From Pseudoruminococcus_B sp937901805 (GTDB lineage: Bacteria > Bacillota > Clostridia > Oscillospirales > Ruminococcaceae): 60,773 nucleotides of DNA. The translations under genes were made by a program, and so were the position numbers. The stretch covers positions 1 to 60,773 of the forward strand of contig CAUWNS010000010.1 in assembly GCA_963560245.1 (NCBI GenBank), read 5' to 3'. The notes beneath the pieces were generated by a model. The model was not told where the DNA came from and searched no databases. It was given only the letters and a program-made list of their open reading frames with translations. Shown here one piece after another: positions 58,460-60,773 of the stretch. How positions within the stretch are numbered: position 1 is the stretch's first letter; the number at the start of each line of letters is the position of its first letter.

Positions 58460-59386
58460 CTATAACCCAAGATATGCGAGTAGCTCCTCGGAAACCCGAG
58501 CATTGCGGTACATTTGGATACCTCTGCCCTCCTGCTGGGCAAGCCAGTTGTCTTTCTCTTTCCCGCTGAGCCGGAAATAAACCGAGTACAGGGGCTTTTC
58601 TCGGTATCGGTACTCCAAAAAATCGTACTTCTGCAAATATTCGTCTTTCCACTTCCTGTCTGTAGGCTCTATCTGCGGTTCCTGCACCTCAATTTGTACG
58701 CCGTGTTCATCATAGAGGATAGGGGCATTGCGCTGCTGGTTCAAACGGAAAATCTCTGCAAACTCCTCGCTGCCTTTGGCATAGGAAACCTGTCTTCCCT
58801 CATGATAGAAAAGAATTTCATCCGGTTCCTGGATGACACAGGTACTGGAATGCAGTTCCCCCTGAGAAAACCGATCCTCCCAGGACCAGATAGCCGGCAC
58901 ATCAGGCCGTTCTACACCAAGGGCATCCATCAACTCCACAGAGTAACCGGTAAAACCGTAAACCCCATCCTCCTGCTGCGCTACCCAGCGTTCCTGCTTT
59001 TCCATCTCCAGGCAGAAAAAGATCGGATAATAGGTGGACTGGTAGCGGTATTCCAGGACGTCCATTGTCCCCAGTTTTTCCCCGACTGCCGACCAGGCGG
59101 TCTGCAGAGCGTCCTCCGCCCCCCGGAACCCTGTCCCGACGCGCTGCTGATTCAAGCGGAAAATCTCAGTATACTGCGGTTCCCCTTTTCGGTATGTCTC
59201 CTGCTTTCCATGGTGGTAAAAGACGATTTCCTCCGGCTGGATCAGGTCTTGCAGAGCGGTCAGATCCTGAGTAAGGCGCTCTTCTTCCACCATCGCGTCA
59301 AACTGCCCGGAGGGAGGTGTTTTTTGGCACCCGATACACAGACAGAACAAAAATACGCATACAATTAGAAAAGCACGCCTTTTCAT
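58460..59386 (-). CDS. Lipoprotein with two tandem copies of one domain
   Basis: A 308-aa exported protein. The signal is MKRRAFLIVCVFLFCLCIGC with the lipobox Cys at its end. Two repeats follow: the first with EIVFYHHGKQETYRKG, TEIFRLNQQR, and ERWVAQQEDG, the second with EILFYHEGRQVSYAKG, AEIFRLNQQR and DNWLAQQEGR. Each ends with a YRYQ/YRYR strand and an aromatic-rich strand before the last motif. The fold and function are unknown. AGGGGGTG precedes the ATG at 59386. It lies 29 bases after the caspase-like gene and may be cotranscribed. Confidence 0.8.
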   Translation of the reverse strand: MKRRAFLIVCVFLFCLCIGCQKTPPSGQFDAMVEEERLTQDLTALQDLIQPEEIVFYHHGKQETYRKGEPQYTEIFRLNQQRVGTGFRGAEDALQTAWSAVGEKLGTMDVLEYRYQSTYYPIFFCLEMEKQERWVAQQEDGVYGFTGYSVELMDALGVERPDVPAIWSWEDRFSQGELHSSTCVIQEPDEILFYHEGRQVSYAKGSEEFAEIFRLNQQRNAPILYDEHGVQIEVQEPQIEPTDRKWKDEYLQKYDFLEYRYREKPLYSVYFRLSGKEKDNWLAQQEGRGIQMYRNARVSEELLAYLGL

Positions 59387-59415
59387 GCCGTCACCCCCTA
59401 TCATTCTCTTGCCGC

Positions 59416-60576
59416 TTACCATTTCCAACCATAATAAGTTGTATCCCCTTCAAATCCTGGGTTGCAATCATAATAGCCTGCGTTAATGGTTTCCTGTCTC
59501 GCAGAAATCACGGCGTTATAAATACTCTTATATCCTACGTAACGATAAAAGCGTTCGTGAAAAGCTGCCGCAGTTCCGCTTGCCACTTCAATGTTCCACC
59601 CCACAAACGCAGTTCCCGATCCATTTCCTCCAATATGGAATGCATTCAGCCATGAACGGACTCCAGATTGATTTGAACTTTTACAAGCATCCAAAAACAC
59701 GAAATGGTAGGCATGGTTGATTGAAGTGGCCTGGATTGTCCATGTGCCGTCTGTAATAAGGCCATAATTCCCATGGCACGCTATATATAACCCCGTTGCT
59801 CCCGGATAATTAATGGTACGGAGCATTTCTGTTTTAGAAACATTTCCAACGAAAGGTTTCATATCGCTTGGTTGGGTATAGCCCAGCCGGTTAAATGCCG
59901 AAGAAGCTCTATTGACGCGCTCCGATACACGGTATAAATTCGTTACCGGTGCAATCGCACGGGCATAACTCTGAGGTTCTCCTCCGCCTAAATTTTCTCC
60001 TGTAATTGCATCGATACATACAAATGAAAAATCGTTAATAACCACTTTCCATACCAAATGTATATCATCACTATTCCCTATATTCTCCTGAGAATCCCAA
60101 AAGTAATTGGGACGGAAAAAGGAAAGTTGAACTCCAGTTATCTCCGCGTCAACATACTTTTCTTTTACCGGTTGCGCTATTTGTATAGCCTGTTGTTCTG
60201 TAATAACCGGTTTCAATGCATTAGGTAGTGCCGTCTTTCTGCCAAAGTTAGTAATAGAACCGTCTTTAGCATCAACAAAAACGATTACATTATCATAATG
60301 ATTAAGCAACCCGCTTCCGTAATCCTTATTCCAAATCAACGACCATATGCTCTCGTGTAACTCATTGCTGCATTCAACTAATTTATAACTTTCCAAATGA
60401 AGAATTTCTTCTATTTGGCAGATAATATCTTGCAGATCTTCTGCACTATTTAATTCGTACTTTACTTGATCGGCTTGTAACGCGGATTTCGTTGTACCAT
60501 AATCTTTTTTCATTGCTCCGCTGGTATCCTGATCTTCATAATTCAGATAACTTACAATTTCCCCTTTATCATCCAC
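59416..60576 (-). CDS. Caspase-like (clan CD) protein with PepSY-like N-terminal region, probably 5'-truncated
   Basis: From the GTG at 60576 the product is 386 aa. Residues about 1-205 look like two PepSY/YpeB-type segments (VIVFVDAKDGSITNFGR, ITEQQAIQIAQPVKEKYVD, HLVWKVVINDFSFVCIDAITGE). Residues about 245-375 carry a clan CD dyad: His in YIACHGNYG and Cys in FVFLDACKSS, then AFVGWNIEVASGTAAAFHERF as in CHAT or gingipain-like domains. There is no signal peptide. The same frame continues upstream for 31 codons (FLNRTVTRLNLDNAQI) with protein-like sequence but no ATG, GTG or TTG, up to TAA at 60672-60670. The DNA is visibly more AT-rich than its neighbours. Confidence 0.7.
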   Translation of the reverse strand: MDDKGEIVSYLNYEDQDTSGAMKKDYGTTKSALQADQVKYELNSAEDLQDIICQIEEILHLESYKLVECSNELHESIWSLIWNKDYGSGLLNHYDNVIVFVDAKDGSITNFGRKTALPNALKPVITEQQAIQIAQPVKEKYVDAEITGVQLSFFRPNYFWDSQENIGNSDDIHLVWKVVINDFSFVCIDAITGENLGGGEPQSYARAIAPVTNLYRVSERVNRASSAFNRLGYTQPSDMKPFVGNVSKTEMLRTINYPGATGLYIACHGNYGLITDGTWTIQATSINHAYHFVFLDACKSSNQSGVRSWLNAFHIGGNGSGTAFVGWNIEVASGTAAAFHERFYRYVGYKSIYNAVISARQETINAGYYDCNPGFEGDTTYYGWKW

Positions 60577-60724
60577 ATCGATTTGTGCATTATCCAGATT
60601 TAATCGTGTGACCGTACGATTTAGAAAAGAATCCGTAATTAATATAGAAATTTTATATCTAATTTTAGATTATCTGCATAAACACTATACTTTTAAGCAT
60701 TTTGAAATATAAGAAAACACTCAT

Positions 60725-60745
60725 TTTACCACGAATTTACCACGA
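60725..60745. repeat. Direct repeat TTTACCACGA at the window edge
   Basis: TTTACCACGA occurs at 60725-60734 and 60736-60745, an 11-base period. Sequences of this kind are found near recombination sites of mobile elements, but no recombinase is visible before the window ends. The stretch 60673-60724 holds no supported gene. Confidence 0.4.
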
Positions 60746-60773
60746 TTGAATGAGCCTTGATATGACCTATAAA

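Noticed and set aside
1..60773. tRNA or rRNA genes, CRISPR arrays, insertion sequences, prophage genes
   Set aside because: No tRNA-like cloverleaf with conserved loops, no regularly spaced repeats and no transposase, integrase or phage structural proteins were recognised.

Overview
The window reads as chromosomal DNA of an anaerobic, spore-forming Clostridia-type Firmicute, most like the Oscillospiraceae/Ruminococcaceae. The inference rests on the S10-spc-alpha ribosomal cluster in Firmicute order (with adk, map, a KOW-domain gene and infA), the spoVAC-spoVAD-spoVAE germination genes, oxygen-sensitive class III ribonucleotide reductase with its radical-SAM activase, GTP-type PEP carboxykinase, type III glutamine synthetase and a trans-2-enoyl-CoA reductase. 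No rRNA, tRNA, CRISPR array, transposase or integrase gene was seen, so the species cannot be fixed.

Layout. 1-2.8 kb: a CadC/CadA-type metal efflux pair with a clear promoter and operator. 3.0-5.5 kb: a polar amino acid ABC transporter (lipoprotein, permease, ATPase) with a terminator after the first gene. 5.5-7.7 kb: an OmpR/histidine kinase pair ending in a perfect 56-bp palindrome. 7.7-14 kb (minus): an apparent operon of murD (broken by an in-frame TAG), two M42 aminopeptidases, a GNAT protein, a PLP enzyme and a histidine phosphatase. 14-19 kb: a MATE exporter, nrdD-nrdG and, upstream of nrdD, a separate short transcription unit with a consensus promoter and terminator that looks like a structured RNA. 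19-21 kb: glnN. 21.6-37.5 kb (minus): 30 genes of the ribosomal protein superoperon behind a long structured leader. 37.6-42.4 kb: a possible tiny membrane protein, kptA, pckA, a small membrane protein and tsaD. 42.4-47.5 kb: the polA operon, which runs through an arginine/tyrosine phosphatase, an SDR, a DUF975 protein, rimI and tsaD. 47.7-54 kb: dusB, a decayed DUF3788 gene, small membrane and HEAT proteins, a TetR regulator, a DUF3842 protein, a ferredoxin-type aldo/keto reductase and a lipoprotein. 53.8-60.7 kb: fabV/ter, the spoVA genes, purA, a duplicated-domain lipoprotein and an AT-rich gene for a caspase-like protein whose N-terminus appears to be missing.

Most genes are housekeeping. 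The parts that deserve attention are RNA-level and broken-gene signals: the RNA unit between glnN and nrdD, the attenuator-like S10 leader, the amber codon at a conserved Tyr position of murD, a hairpin that would hide the start site of a small membrane protein, a palindrome between a TetR gene and a HEAT-repeat gene, and the N-terminally cut caspase-like protein at the right end. All identifications are from reading motifs by eye; no database search was run.
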